Source: Gnetum montanum (Eukaryota > Streptophyta > Gnetopsida > Gnetales > Gnetaceae). Taken from it: DNA of 64,000 nt. Each line of letters begins with the position of its first letter. Position 1 is the stretch's first letter. Below, piece by piece: positions 13,404 to 23,880 of this stretch. The notes beneath the pieces were generated by a model. That model worked only from the letters and a program-made list of their open reading frames with translations. It ran no database searches and was not told where the DNA came from. A program made the position numbers and the translations under genes. The stretch is from assembly GCA_015680685.1 (NCBI GenBank), contig MNCI01006555.1, positions 910,948 through 974,947 on the forward strand, read 5' to 3'.

Positions 13404-13844
13404 TGTAATAAATATTATAGATAAATTATGTAATTAGCGTTTAAAATAAAGGAATACCTCATTACAAGAAGTTATCGTTATTCATAGTACCCTTTAGGGG
13501 TTTAGCCTATAGTATTTAAGGACCCATAACTAGAGATTATGCTAAGCATGTTTTTGTGGATATGAGTAGATAAGTGATGAGAGTTGGGTGAAGTGGAATA
13601 AGTAGGGACTAATTACCCCTTTGGTCTTAAAGCCTAACCATGGTGGTGGAACTAGATTACCTCTAAGAGGGCTTACCAGCATAGGAAGATAATCCCAAGG
13701 TTCCTACCCAATCACTATTAATAAAGATTTATTTTTTTTTTCATTTTTCAAACAAAGCACATTTACCTTCATGATAAGTGCAATATTGAGTAAAGTATGA
13801 TTAATTTTTATATTATTTTATTACACCAATGAATGAGATGTCAT
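13404..13844 (+). repeat. Decayed chromovirus LTR remnant, homologous to the LTR at 56.7 kb
   Basis: The block at roughly 13.49-13.71 kb aligns along its length with 56.82-57.03 kb, in the same orientation. Shared phrases include 'gggactaattacccctttgg', 'ctaaccatggtgg' and 'gcataggaagataa'. The proposed ends (TGTAATAAAT at 13404 and GAGATGTCATA near 13844) parallel TGTAATGTCCC and GGGATGTCACA of the better-preserved copy. No internal element sequence adjoins it clearly, so it may be a solo LTR or a deleted element. Confidence 0.6.
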
Positions 13845-16166
13845 AATTAGTATAAAAGAAAACCAAGGTCTAGGATAAAAATTTAACCAAGAGAATATAC
13901 TAAATAAACAACCTCTTAAAAATATTTATAAAGTATAAATTGAGGTACATGTATTTCAAGATGTAGGGAAAGAGGATTAGAATATATTATTTTGATGGAA
14001 GAAATAAATTTAAAGGTAGGATCCCATATTTATGAAGCATCATTTTTACATAAGTAATTTTGAATGATACTCAATAGATATATTACTTTTTAAAAACCAA
14101 ATGAACATGAGAAAGTAATTCATGGTAGAGTGCAGCTTAGTGATGAATAACCTTTTCACTGGTAGAGCATGCACTATCCAAGTCCTTAATATCATTCTCT
14201 ATCCAAGCAATTTGCATATGCAAGGCCTCATACCAATAGGTGGCACTTTTCATGTCAATTTATAAATTAAAAAAAATATTAGCAAATAGAAGAAAAATGA
14301 ATTCTTCATAATCAATAATAATATTCAAGGAAGAGCATACCTCAAGATCAATCTTCTCTGATTTATTATATGACAATCATTGAAATATGAGCTTTCCAAT
14401 TTTTTAAGATTTTTTAAAAGGCTTACATCCTTTGGGAAAATTATCTCCTATGGGATGATGAAAGGAGACTTCTCCACCCCTAACTTAGGTAAAGTCTTAT
14501 CCAAAATTATGTTTGTTCTTAGATCAAGATGTGAAAATTTATTTAAGCTAACCGCTAAAATCCTTCTTCTAAACTTAATTCCTTAGAAGGTGAAGACCAT
14601 GAAGGTACTCCTCCAAGTCATGATCCCATAAACTTAAGGATACAAGTGTATCTCTAGTTAGTAATGGTGGAGTTAATAAGCTATATGAAATTCATTGATT
14701 TATTGAAAGTTTGAATAAGGTGAGTATCAAAGGATCAACCAACCTAGATGAGAGGAGAAGAAATATTTAACCCATGCTTAGGATTATGATTCATGTCATT
14801 GATCCTAGGAGTAACACAAGGAGAAGAACCTTTTGAAGTTTGAACCTCTTTGAAAGGTTCTTTAGTGTTCTACTCCAAAGTCTTCCTAGCCCTTAAATTT
14901 TCATGTAGATATTATACCTCATGAAAAACCATCAATGGGAGAAATATTAAATCATTAACTAATAAACTACAATAACAGAAAGTAAAATGAAGGAAGTAAG
15001 AATACCTCACTAGAAGTTTATAATTCCTATCTTAGGCCCTTCTTTGTAGATGATGAATCTCCTTGTCCACCTACACTATTAGTTTTACAATTCTTGACCT
15101 TTTTACTAGAATTACCTAATTGCATCTACTAGATGAAAAAAAATATATAAGGATATTAGTTAAATAAAAGAACCTTATTAATAATCTTAGAAATAAATTT
15201 GGAAACTTAAAGAGAGGTTGGGAGAGCCCAAGTCTAGATTTGCATCTATTATAACCTACATCCCCATAGGATTTAGCTCCACTATAGGAGTAACATGCTT
15301 AGTATCTAGAATCCCTTGGGTAGATTTGATCATAGGCTATTGAGGTATTACTAGCAAAACCATAGTAAAAGATCGATAATCAACAAAATTTTCATATAAC
15401 AAAAGATAATCTATTTATCTTACTCAATGATAAGGTCCTTCAGGTTCCCCACTACCCTTAAGATTTTTACATTGGTATGCAATGGCACAATCCTTGCTTA
15501 ATACCAAAAATATGATCAAGGAAAAAAAGATTCTCATGAGTAAGATCTAAGATTATGAATTACTCTTAATAATGATAAAATTGATCCTTATAATTACATA
15601 ATATTAAGCACATAAAGAGGAGAGAAAGAAAAAACAATCTAGACTCTAAGGCATGTAAGGATTTTGGGTAGTTAAATAAAATCTCTTGAAAACATACACA
15701 TCAATCAGATTTCTTACCCTCTTTTTACTCATGCAAAATATAATCATGTTAATCCATAACTCTAGTATTATTTCATGACTAATACAACAGACTACCAATG
15801 ATTAGCCAACATAAGTAAAAGTCATTAACATCACTTAAGTATTCCTTAGCATAGCATTGGGAAGGAATTTGTTTAATATTAATATAATATAATATGTATT
15901 GTTGAAAAAAATTATGATCACAATGGAAATTAGTCTTACTAACTATATAATTTTTCCTCTAAAAATCAAAGTAATCTCTAAAAATAGTAGAAGTGATGTG
16001 AACTTTAAAATCATTAAAGAAAATCATACAATCTTTGGAGCTTAAGTAGTAACAAAAGTAATGACTCCAACTATCTAAATATCAAGAACAAAAGTTCCTA
16101 TCTTAATATAAAAAGTATATTAAATTAGAAATATGGGAAAACCAAATATAAAACAAGAAGGATTAC
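13845..16166. other. AT-rich region with weak traces of a minus-strand spliced coding region
   Basis: Mostly unassigned. Between about 14.3 and 15.4 kb the minus strand shows coherent Ser/Lys-rich coding-like fragments, for example a stretch starting QLGNSSKKVKN near 15.1 kb. These are separated by sequences that begin GAG|GTAT (near 15.01, 14.92 and 14.34 kb) and look like introns. No domain was recognised and stops are present. It could be a decayed host gene, a captured gene fragment or an unrecognised transposon gene. The 68-codon plus-strand frame at 14380-14586 overlaps this and is probably a shadow. Confidence 0.3.
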
Positions 16167-16987
16167 TGATGAACCGCGATATTGCGTACGCGATATCACA
16201 TACGCAATATTTCATCCACCATGCAATATCGCATACACGATATCGCGTCTTGCCTCATCTTGTATAAATAAGAGGCAGCGCCCTTGGTTCAAAATAGTTA
16301 GATTTAGACCCTTAGCTAGACTCTTGCAGTTTTTTCATTCTAGAGTTAGAATTATTTCTTTATGCTTGCAGTAGGAGTCATAGAGTAAATGGATCTTTAT
16401 TCAAGCAATTTGTACCTAAGCACAATTTTGTGTATGGTAATAAAGATGAACTTTATGATAAACCTTGTAGCATACAGATTAAGCTAATTAGTAATTAATG
16501 ATTATTTAATGCTTTCCTAGTTAATTAATATCTCTCTCAACCTTCAACCCCCTTAGTTAAATACACTCAGTACGACCACTTCGAGCATGCGTGTAGCGCT
16601 TGGTAACCCAGTAATGATTAGCATTTGGTAATCCCAGTAGCGTTGCACTGGTTTAGGATGTGTATGATAAGTGGGAACAGATACTGGTGTTAGGAATATT
16701 TAGAACTTAATTAATGAATAGTTAATGTAAGTTAGCCACTTAGTTCTCTCTCCCTCTCCTTTATTAGCAGAAGACATAAAAAAATACAAAAGCTATAAAA
16801 ATCATATACCTCAAGCTTACTTAACTATACAACTATGAAAATACAAGTAAGTTTGGAAAGACAATGATTGATTAACCCTAAGTGTTCCATTAAGGTGTAT
16901 AAGCACTTGGTCCTTGGAGTTTGACCGAACTGCGCGTGAAACACTCATATTCATGTGGTGAGTGTATGGGTACCTCGCCACTCATCA
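16167..16987 (+). repeat. Element B 5' LTR (821 bp)
   Basis: Starts TGATGAACCG and ends CACTCATCA, one base before the primer site. U3 is only about 96 bp and consists almost wholly of GATATC-centred palindromes. The TATA box is at 16263-16270 (TATAAATA), followed by AGAGGCAG, which is conserved in element D. A candidate polyadenylation signal AATAAA lies near 16439. R and U5 are homologous to the LTRs of elements C and D in reverse orientation. It is the outer left arm of the inverted B/C structure. Confidence 0.88.
16176..16246. promoter_or_regulatory. Cluster of five GCGATATCGC-like palindromes upstream of the TATA box
   Basis: Copies: GCGATATTGC (16176-16185), GCGATATCAC (16190-16199), GCAATATTTC (16204-16213), GCAATATCGC (16223-16232), ACGATATCGC (16237-16246). 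Starts are spaced 14, 14, 19 and 14 bp. The consensus GCGATATCGC is a perfect palindrome. Departures from it are mostly CG-to-CA or CG-to-TG. The position, just upstream of the TATA box within U3, suggests a promoter or enhancer element of the retrotransposon. The binding factor is unknown. Confidence 0.75.
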
Positions 16988-16988
16988 T

Positions 16989-17006
16989 TGGTGCTGTTGC
17001 CGGGGA
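16989..17006 (+). other. Primer binding site, tRNA-Asp type (element B)
   Basis: TGGTGCTGTTGCCGGGGA, one base after the LTR. It matches the Athila-type tRNA-Asp primer site apart from CpG-type transitions (GTGCTG for GCGCCG). Confidence 0.85.
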
Positions 17007-17131
17007 CTTAGTTGTTTATGCGCTGTGTAGAACATAGGAAATCATTCATATTGTTGGAACATTAGAACAAATCCTTAGGGTTAATCAAAGAAAGACGAGA
17101 CAACAGTACATTGCACACCGAACAAGACAAG

Positions 17132-19690
17132 ATGTCTTCTTCTTTGCATAAGAGCACTTCATCGCCTAGGACTAACACAAGAGGCAGTCGATAGCATAAT
17201 ATACATAACCAGGATCCACTAGTTCCTCAATAGTTTCATATGGTATATACTCATCCTGATGAGTATGTATCCGATTTCACCCTTATTCTCCACCAAGATG
17301 AACAACTGCGTTGGAGAGACTTGGAGGATAACATAGTGTTGCCTCCACACTGATCAGTTCCCAACATGCTCCTTTTTTCTTCTCACATGAATAGGCATGC
17401 CGCTTTTATATGCAAAATACATTGCATGCAATCATGAATCAAGAGACTATCATCCCACAGAAGCACAATGTCAAAGGAACTTGCGACAGGAGAGATACCA
17501 TACATCTTTGAAGGGTAAATGGCCTCATGACGCTCTGCACGTTTTGACAGAAATTGAGGATGGTGAACCTACTTCAATAGGTTCCCCATGAAATGATGTT
17601 CCACCTCCTGACATTGGTTAGGGGGTGGTGTATCAGAACCTCCACTCCACTATTCACAACCTTGGTTCTGATACCAATGAACATGAAGTGTTCAACGAAG
17701 GAACACAAACACATGATAAGGGTAGACGTTCTGATCGTGATCATGATTGAGGCTAAGACCATCAAAGAGAAGGTAGAAAACACCATCATGGCAATGGTTC
17801 TCATTCTTATTTACCTTCATCATCATCTTCACCCTCTCCTTTAGTGTCCAGATGCAGTCATAGGGAAACCAATCATGAGGATAAGGGAAAACAAAGTGAA
17901 AGTCATTGACGAGATAGTCGAGAATGAGGATGAGGAAACTCTAAAGAATCAAGGCATAGAAGAAGTGAGAGTAGGGAACTAGGTAGAAACCATAGAAGCT
18001 ATGAACGAGATGATCAAGAAGAACCCCTAATTGCAACTAGAAGCATGCTAGATATAATGGAGGACGTAAGAGTTCCAACAAGGCATCAAAAGGATATTAG
18101 GATCAAGAGGTTAGACATAAAAAACATCCCATGATTTGAAGGGGGATACAACGCTGATCCTCAAAATCATTTACAAGAATTCCACGATGCATGTGCCTTG
18201 CAAAACATAGAAAAAAAATGGTAAAAACTGAAGTTATTCCTAAGGACACTAGTCAAAGAAGCTGAAAGCTAGTACCGGTCCTTAGAACTGGAATCCATTC
18301 GGAGGTGGAGTACAATGTTAGAACTGTTCAATGATAAGTACCAAATGTACACCCGAGTGTCTAACCTCCAGAAGAAAATCCAAGGATGGAAGCAAGAAAA
18401 TAATGAACCCTTGGATGCTACCATGGGCTACTATTATGCACTATTACATCATTGCCCTGGCCATGGTTATTTGTAGCAGGATCAACTATGCCATCTCGTG
18501 GATGGACTTAGGCATGAAACAAGAAGAACCCTTAGGACGTATGCCCAAGGAAGGTTATCGGAGCATAGGTCTTATCAAATTCATAGACTACTAGAGCAAG
18601 TTGCGAAAGAAGAAGGTGAGTTACGGAAGAGAGAGAAAGTGCAGAAGAATACAACCAAGATCCTTCACTCCGAAAAAGGGGAGTGAGATTTTGTGAGGAG
18701 GAAGAAGAGTCACCACTTGAAGAGATGGTGAATAGGAAAACTTTTCTTCTCCAAAAGTTAACATCAGAAGTATCAACAAAGGTAGATAAAATGTGGGACT
18801 CCCTGGATAGTAGGTTTAAAAATGTTCTTAAAATTGTATAGGAGTCTAGGTAGTGAGGTAGTGACTACGACAAAAAGAAAAAGAGAGAAGTGGAAAATAC
18901 ACGTAACAATGGTAAGGGGAAAATGGCCATCACAGAAGAGGTTGTGGATTTAGATACAGACAATGATAGTGGATGCAAGATATGCCAATACGACCATCCT
19001 AAGGGATGTTGCCTAGTGATCTCACATCTACAAGAGTCTAGGGTGTATGCACTCAACCCACGACTAAATAAATGGCAAGCACCCCGACGGTTACCTTATC
19101 CCCAAGGTAACCCAAGGCAGTTCCACCAACCTTCAACATATTATCCAAGTGGAACTCCACCACAACTCGTTGAGCAACATCAATAGTGGCAATAGCCATA
19201 GTCATGGGGGATGCCATCACCAAGGCAACAATACCCATATGGCTACTACGTGCAGCATCCAATCTCTCCACATGACTCTATTAGTCACATTGCACCACAA
19301 CATCACTACCAAGCTCATGAGTATCATAGAACTCCTTCTCCTAGGGGAGATAACCCAAAAAAATACCATCCTTCAAATCCATCCATAGCTCTCACACCAA
19401 TAGCTCCATTACAACCTGCTCCAGCAATGCAAGGGGAACTCCCTACTCAACCGTAGCAACGCAATGCCACAAGGGCTGTAAATCATCAACCCATTGTTGG
19501 TTCTAACAACCATATGAAGAAAAGACCTTTCTTCAGAACCAATAGTCCAACCAAGCCCTTACAACCACAAGTGGTTGAACCTTTGAATGCCTCCCCATCA
19601 AATAAAGCTTCAAAGCTCCCTTTGAACCAAACACCAAGCTCAACGCATACAGTTATGTTAACACATGTCATTATTAACTAGATCAATGTT
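17132..19690 (+). pseudogene. Athila-like gag pseudogene (element B)
   Basis: The start ATG at 17132 is chosen because it begins MSSSLHKS, matching the gag start of element D (MSSSSSHKS). Next comes the conserved THPDEYVSDFTLILHQDEQ near 17.25 kb. A Ser/His/Arg-rich linker follows (17.65-17.98 kb). The gag core at 18.0-18.6 kb includes FHDACAL, MLELFNDKYQMYTRVSNL, the EPLDATMGYYYALLHH helix and GLRHETRRTLRTYAQGR. A Lys/Glu-rich coil follows, then a knuckle CKICQYDHPKGCC (18.97-19.02 kb; C-x2-C-x3-H-x4-C) and a Pro/His/Tyr/Gln-rich tail. More than ten in-frame stops and at least two frame changes are present. Gag would form the particle in the cytoplasm; this copy cannot make it. Confidence 0.85.
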
Positions 19691-20150
19691 GGCCACCTTC
19701 CTAGGAAATTTTCTAATCCTGGAAGCCCTCTGCTCTATCTCCAAATTGTTGAGAATGAGCCATGTAAAGCTCTTCTGGATTCAGGTTCTGGAGTCAACTT
19801 AATATTGCAAGAAATGTACAAAGCCTGGAACCTACCTCCATTAAAGAAGAGAAATATTCACCTAGAGCTGGCCAACCAGTCCATCACTATTCCCTTGGGA
19901 CTAGTAGAGGACACCGTCACCACTGTGTGTGGGTGGTCATACCCAGCTGATTTCCTAGTGATACAAGTGAATAACAGTAAAGGGGACTTTCCAATAATAA
20001 TGGGAAGGGCATGACTAAGTACTATAGATGCACATCTAGGAACCTGTGATCTTTCCTTGAAAATATCTGAGGAAAATTTTTTTGGAAAGATCGAGAAGAA
20101 GAAGGTTCCATGCATTGCATACAATGATATAGGGTGCAATTACGTGCATA
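19690..20150 (+). pseudogene. Retropepsin-like aspartic protease (element B)
   Basis: The catalytic motif reads ALLDSGSGVNLI (19769-19804). The flap and second half follow: MYKAWNLPPL, LELANQSITIPLGLVEDTV, SYPADFLVIQV and FPIIMGRA. The order and the phrase 'L-A-x-Q-S-I-x-x-P-x-G' are characteristic of Athila protease. The region from 19805 to 20014 is open; a TGA replaces the Trp of the conserved GRAWL just after it. It lies in line after gag. The catalytic Asp is retained. Confidence 0.85.
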
Positions 20151-20399
20151 GATCATGGGTTGTGCAAAGTTTAGCATTGCTTGCATGAAACTAGTGTGCA
20201 CAAAACATTAACATACAAAAGTGCCTATATGCAACAGCCACATGACAAGAAGACACCCAGTGGCTAATAGTTGGTCAAGAGAGCAACTCACTAATGTGCA
20301 TGAAACTAATTGAGGGAATAGATTGCGCTTACATTGAAAGCATAGACATACTAGATCAAGTCTACTACCAACTTCCAAGCCTTAACCTTGAAAACATCA

Positions 20400-21370
20400 A
20401 CTAGGAGAAGTTGGAAATTCCTGAAAAATTCAAACAAGAGCCCCTAGAATTGAAGCCATTACCCATTGGTCTGGAATATATGATTCTTGAAAATGGAAAA
20501 TTAGCAATCATCAACGCAAGACTTGCTTCCAAACAAAAAGGAAGATTGTTGAAGGTAATAAACAAGTGGTCAAAAGCCTTTTCCTGGTCACATCCTGAAT
20601 TAACTGGAATAGATCCTAGGATATGCCAACATAGGATTTACACTACCCCCTCCATGAAACCTTGAAAACAATTGTAGAGGCGATTGAACCAAAAATTGAA
20701 GCAAGTAGTAAAAGAATAAATAGAATAGCTTCTTAAGGCTGGGTTCATATATCCCATTGCTAATAGCGAATGGATTAGCCCTCTGGTAATCATGCCTAAA
20801 AAGGGAGGCAAATGGAGGGTGTGCAAAGATTTTAGGCCGCTAAACATGGCAACATTTAAGGATCACTTTCCATTGCCATTCATTGACCAAGTCTTAGACA
20901 CCATAGTAGGGCATCGTTATTATAGTTTTCTGGATGGCAATAGCGGATACAACCAAATACAGATAGTCCCAGAAGACCAAGCCAAGACAACGTTCACCAG
21001 TCTTTGGAGAACGTTTGCATATAAAAAAATGCCATTTGGCTTGTGTAATGCTCCTTCTATGTTTCAATGCCTAGTTCTAAGCATATTCCAACATCAGATA
21101 GGGAATGGAGTGGAAGTATTTATGGACGACTTCTCCACCTATGGAACAAGTTTTGATCAAGCCTTGGACTGATTAGAGCAAGTGTTGAAAAGATGCGTAG
21201 AAACCAATCTAAGGCTCAATTGGCAGAAAAGCCATTTAATGGTCTAAGAAGACATAGTATTTGGGCATAAGGTTTCACATGCAGGAATAGAGGTAGATCC
21301 AGATAAAATTAGGATTATCTAAGGAATCACCCGTCAACCGGAAACTATCAAAGACATTTGGTCGTTCCTT
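20400..21370 (+). pseudogene. Reverse transcriptase (element B)
   Basis: Motifs in order: the N-terminal FAWSHPELTGIDPRICQH-like segment (here SWSHPELTGID), LLKAGFIYPIANSEWISPLV, PKKGGKWRVCKDFRPLN, HFPLPFIDQVLD, YSFLDGNSGYNQI, MPFGLCNAPSMFQ and the catalytic box FMDD at 21119-21130. The longest open stretch is 20792-21172. TGA, TAA and TAG stops lie on both sides (for example after FDQALD and HLMV). All three catalytic Asp positions (the LDG Asp and the two of FMDD) remain. It is homologous to Athila RT and would copy element RNA in cytoplasmic particles. Confidence 0.88.
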
Positions 21371-21990
21371 GGACACACTGGCTACTATAGGAGATTCATT
21401 GAGAACTTCTCCAAGATTTCCAAATCATTGGTAGAGCTAACAAAGAAGGACGTACCTTTTGAGTGGACCAGGGAATGTGAACGAGCATTCCAAACCTTGA
21501 AACGAAAGCTAGTAGAAACTCCCATCCTACAAGCTCCTGACTAGTGTAGACCATTTCACATTATGACTGACACATCCAATTATGCCTTAGGAGCCATACT
21601 TACATAGTTATATGACCAAAAATGCCCTTACTACATCCCTTGTGCAAGTAGAAGTATCGCTAGTGCATAACTTAACTACACAACTATAGAGAAGGAATTA
21701 ATGGCTATAGTGTTTGCATTGGATAAGTTTAGGCACTATGTGTTAGATTACAAAGTGTTCATCCACATGGATCATAGTACAATATGGTTCCTTATGAACA
21801 AGCCAACAGTTAGCCCTCGTATTATACGGTGGTTGGTAATTCTATAGGAGTTTGATCTAACAATGATCAATTGGAAAGGCACCGAGTATGTAGTTGCAGA
21901 TCATTTATCTCGGTTGCACTGGGACAACAAAGAGGAGGAATATGTAATGTTTGTTCATTTTCTTGATGAAGCCCTCTTTGTCGGTGTAGT
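21370..21990 (+). pseudogene. RT connection and RNase H (element B)
   Basis: After the thumb (FLGHTGYYRRFIENFSKISK, about 21.37-21.43 kb) the RNase H domain shows MTDTSNYALGAIL (first catalytic Asp), the NYTTIEKELMAIVFALDKFR helix (catalytic Glu), VFIHMDHSTIWFL (Asp) and VVADHLSRL (Asp) near 21.9 kb. The four acidic positions are visible. Four or five stops (TAG or TAA in place of Gln) break the frame. No second, archaeal-type RNase H is seen, as expected for Athila rather than Tat. Confidence 0.82.
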
Positions 21991-22089
21991 GAATACCAAC
22001 TACCCACGGAGATGAACTAGTATAGTAGCATTTTCACCTATCTCCTTACTCAAAAAACACCATAGGAGCTAGACTTTAGGAAGAAACAA

Positions 22090-23300
22090 CAGTTTCTTCA
22101 CAGAGCCAAGTACTTCATGGAGATCAATGGAAAAATTTACAAAGTGTGTCCTGATGGCTTGGTTCGATGGTGCGTGCCTGAGGTAGACCAACTGAGAGTT
22201 CTCCAAGATGCTCATGCAGGCCCTTGTGAGGGTCACTATGTAGGGAGATGGATGACTATTAAGATCTTTCTTGCAGGATATTACTGGCCAACATTATTTC
22301 TAGATTCCTATCAATTTGTCCAATCTTGTGAGTGCTGTCAACATGATGGGGGAATGACTGCTAAAATGGAGGGTCCATAACAATGGATTCAACTGTTAGA
22401 ACCCTTTGACATATGGGGAATATACTTTATGGGGCCCATTACACCAATGTCAAATGGAAAAGCTTACATTGTAGTTCTCGTAGACTATTTAACAAAATGG
22501 GATGAAGCAGCTACTGTTAAAGATCGTACATTATCTACAGCTGCATGATTTGTGTAACAACAAATCATAAATAGGTTTGGTGTGCCACGTGCAATTATTT
22601 TGGATAATGGAACACACTTCACAGGTGCAACTTTTTGAAAGTTAATGCAATGCTTAGGGTTGAACATAAATTGACTGCACCTTATCACCCCCAAGCTAAT
22701 AGACAAGCTAAGGTTACCAACAGGGAGGTCACTAAAATATTGACTAGGATAGTTAGCAAGTATAGGTGAGATTGGAGCACTAAATTGAATGATGCTCTTT
22801 GGGCATACCACTCCACCTGGAAACTCCCTATAGGCTACTCTCCCTATGAGTTAGTGTACGGAAAGCTTCCAATGCTTCCGATTCAAACCAAGCTCTGTAT
22901 ACTATCAACGGCTTGTGATCTCCACCTCAATCTTGATCTAGCACAAAAACAAAGGTTGGCAACTTTAAATGTGCTAGACGAAAACTGATTAGCTACCCTA
23001 TCATCAAATGAGCTGCACAAGGCATATAACAAGCAATGTCATGACTTGAAGATTTGAAAGGTTAAGTATCAACCATGAGATAAGGTTCTCTACTAGAACC
23101 CCACACATGTGCCACAACGCACAACATTTTAAACATTGTGGGAAGGACCTTACATTATTCATGCAACCTTTCCTTCAGGGGCCATGACCATATACAAACC
23201 TAAGAGCCTTGATAAGAGATTGTTAGGCAATGTGCAATAGACCAAACCATTCCATGAATTTAGAATAGTCAGTGCACATAATACCTCTGAGAAGGGATGA
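22090..23300 (+). pseudogene. Integrase (element B), catalytic Glu replaced by Lys
   Basis: The HHCC zinc-binding N-terminus is visible (HAGPCEGHY ... CECCQHDGG) in the open stretch 22117-22380. The core shows [12 protein letters not shown] (first Asp) and ILDNGTHF (second Asp, near 22.6 kb). A one-base frame change lies near 22.64 kb. After it comes HPQANRQAKVTNREV, where the family has QAE: codon 22710-22712 is AAG, so the third DDE residue is Lys. The C-terminal part (22785-22988 open) carries LWAYHSTWKLPIGYSPYELVYGK. The catalytic triad is broken independently of the stops. Confidence 0.85.
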
Positions 23301-23584
23301 CCCTTCTCACTATTTCGGATCTCCTCATTCCAAATCAGTCATGGGGGAGATGACCACCTCTGCTAAGAATTTGAGGCCCTCAGTTCTTTTTAAGTTTTCG
23401 TTTTAGACATTTTTGTTTTACAAATTTCTTTAATTTTTCTTATTTTTGTTTGGTAACATCATTTATACTTTCTTATTTCTTTGTGTGAATATTTGTTTTT
23501 TTTTTGTCTTTGTTTGTTGTTTTTGTTTTGTTAGATTTGTCACCTAATAAGTGCTCTTGATGGTGGTATGAACTATATTTTGAT
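23300..23584 (+). other. 3' UTR of element B, T-rich, ending at the chimera junction
   Basis: A T-rich stretch with repeated 'ttttgtttta'-like phrases follows the integrase end. It aligns with the 3' UTR of element D (36.2-36.5 kb, minus strand), including 'gatgaccacctctgctaa' and 'tgtcacctaataagtgctct'. Homology runs to about 23580 and then stops at TGATGGAGGATAAA, which is gag sequence on the opposite strand. Confidence 0.75.
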
Positions 23585-23744
23585 GGAGGATAAAGGTGAA
23601 GTCTAATATATACTCATTAGGATCAATATATACCACTCGAACTTATTGAGGGACTAGTGGATCAATGTCATGTGTATTACACCACTGACTGTTTCCTGTT
23701 TCAGACCTAGGCCATGAGGCACTTTCATATGAAAAAGGAGACAT
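23585..23744 (-). pseudogene. Gag N-terminal fragment (element C)
   Basis: The ATG at 23744 (minus strand) begins MSPFSYESASWP. The sequence then aligns with the gag start of element D through DPLVPQ, a stop, and DPNEYILDFTFILH. It is cut at the junction with element B after about 53 codons. One TAA stop replaces the Gln seen in element D. Confidence 0.78.
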
Positions 23745-23861
23745 ACTTGTCTATTTAGTGTGCAATGTACTCTTGTTTATTATTTTCTCAACCAACCCTA
23801 AGGGTTCATTCCAATGATGTGAATGATTTCCTATGTTCTAGTTAGTGCACAAACAACTAAG

Positions 23862-23879
23862 TCCCTAGCAATGGTGCCA
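23862..23879 (-). other. Primer binding site (element C)
   Basis: On the minus strand TGGCACCATTGCTAGGGA, one base after the LTR end. It is a decayed tRNA-Asp-type site, homologous to those of elements A, B and D. Confidence 0.78.
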
Positions 23880-23880
23880 A

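Larger units (their letters stand above)
16167..23584 (+). mobile_element. Element B: Athila-like Ty3/gypsy element, 5' LTR through 3' UTR, no 3' LTR
   Basis: Order on the plus strand: LTR, primer site, gag, protease, reverse transcriptase, RNase H, integrase, then a T-rich 3' UTR. The protein order and motifs match the Athila lineage, and the primer site is of tRNA-Asp type. All coding parts carry stops. The element never reaches its polypurine tract or 3' LTR. At a TGAT shared by both partners (23581-23584), the 3' UTR passes directly into the reverse complement of a related element's gag start, primer site and LTR (element C). The 5 bp before the LTR (ATTAC) do not match the 5 bp after element C (AAGAT), so the pair is not one simple insertion. 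Confidence 0.88.

Noticed and set aside
17574-17844. Overlapping open frames on both strands inside element B gag
   Set aside because: They are other-frame shadows of the His/Ser/Arg-rich gag linker, as the alignment with element D shows.
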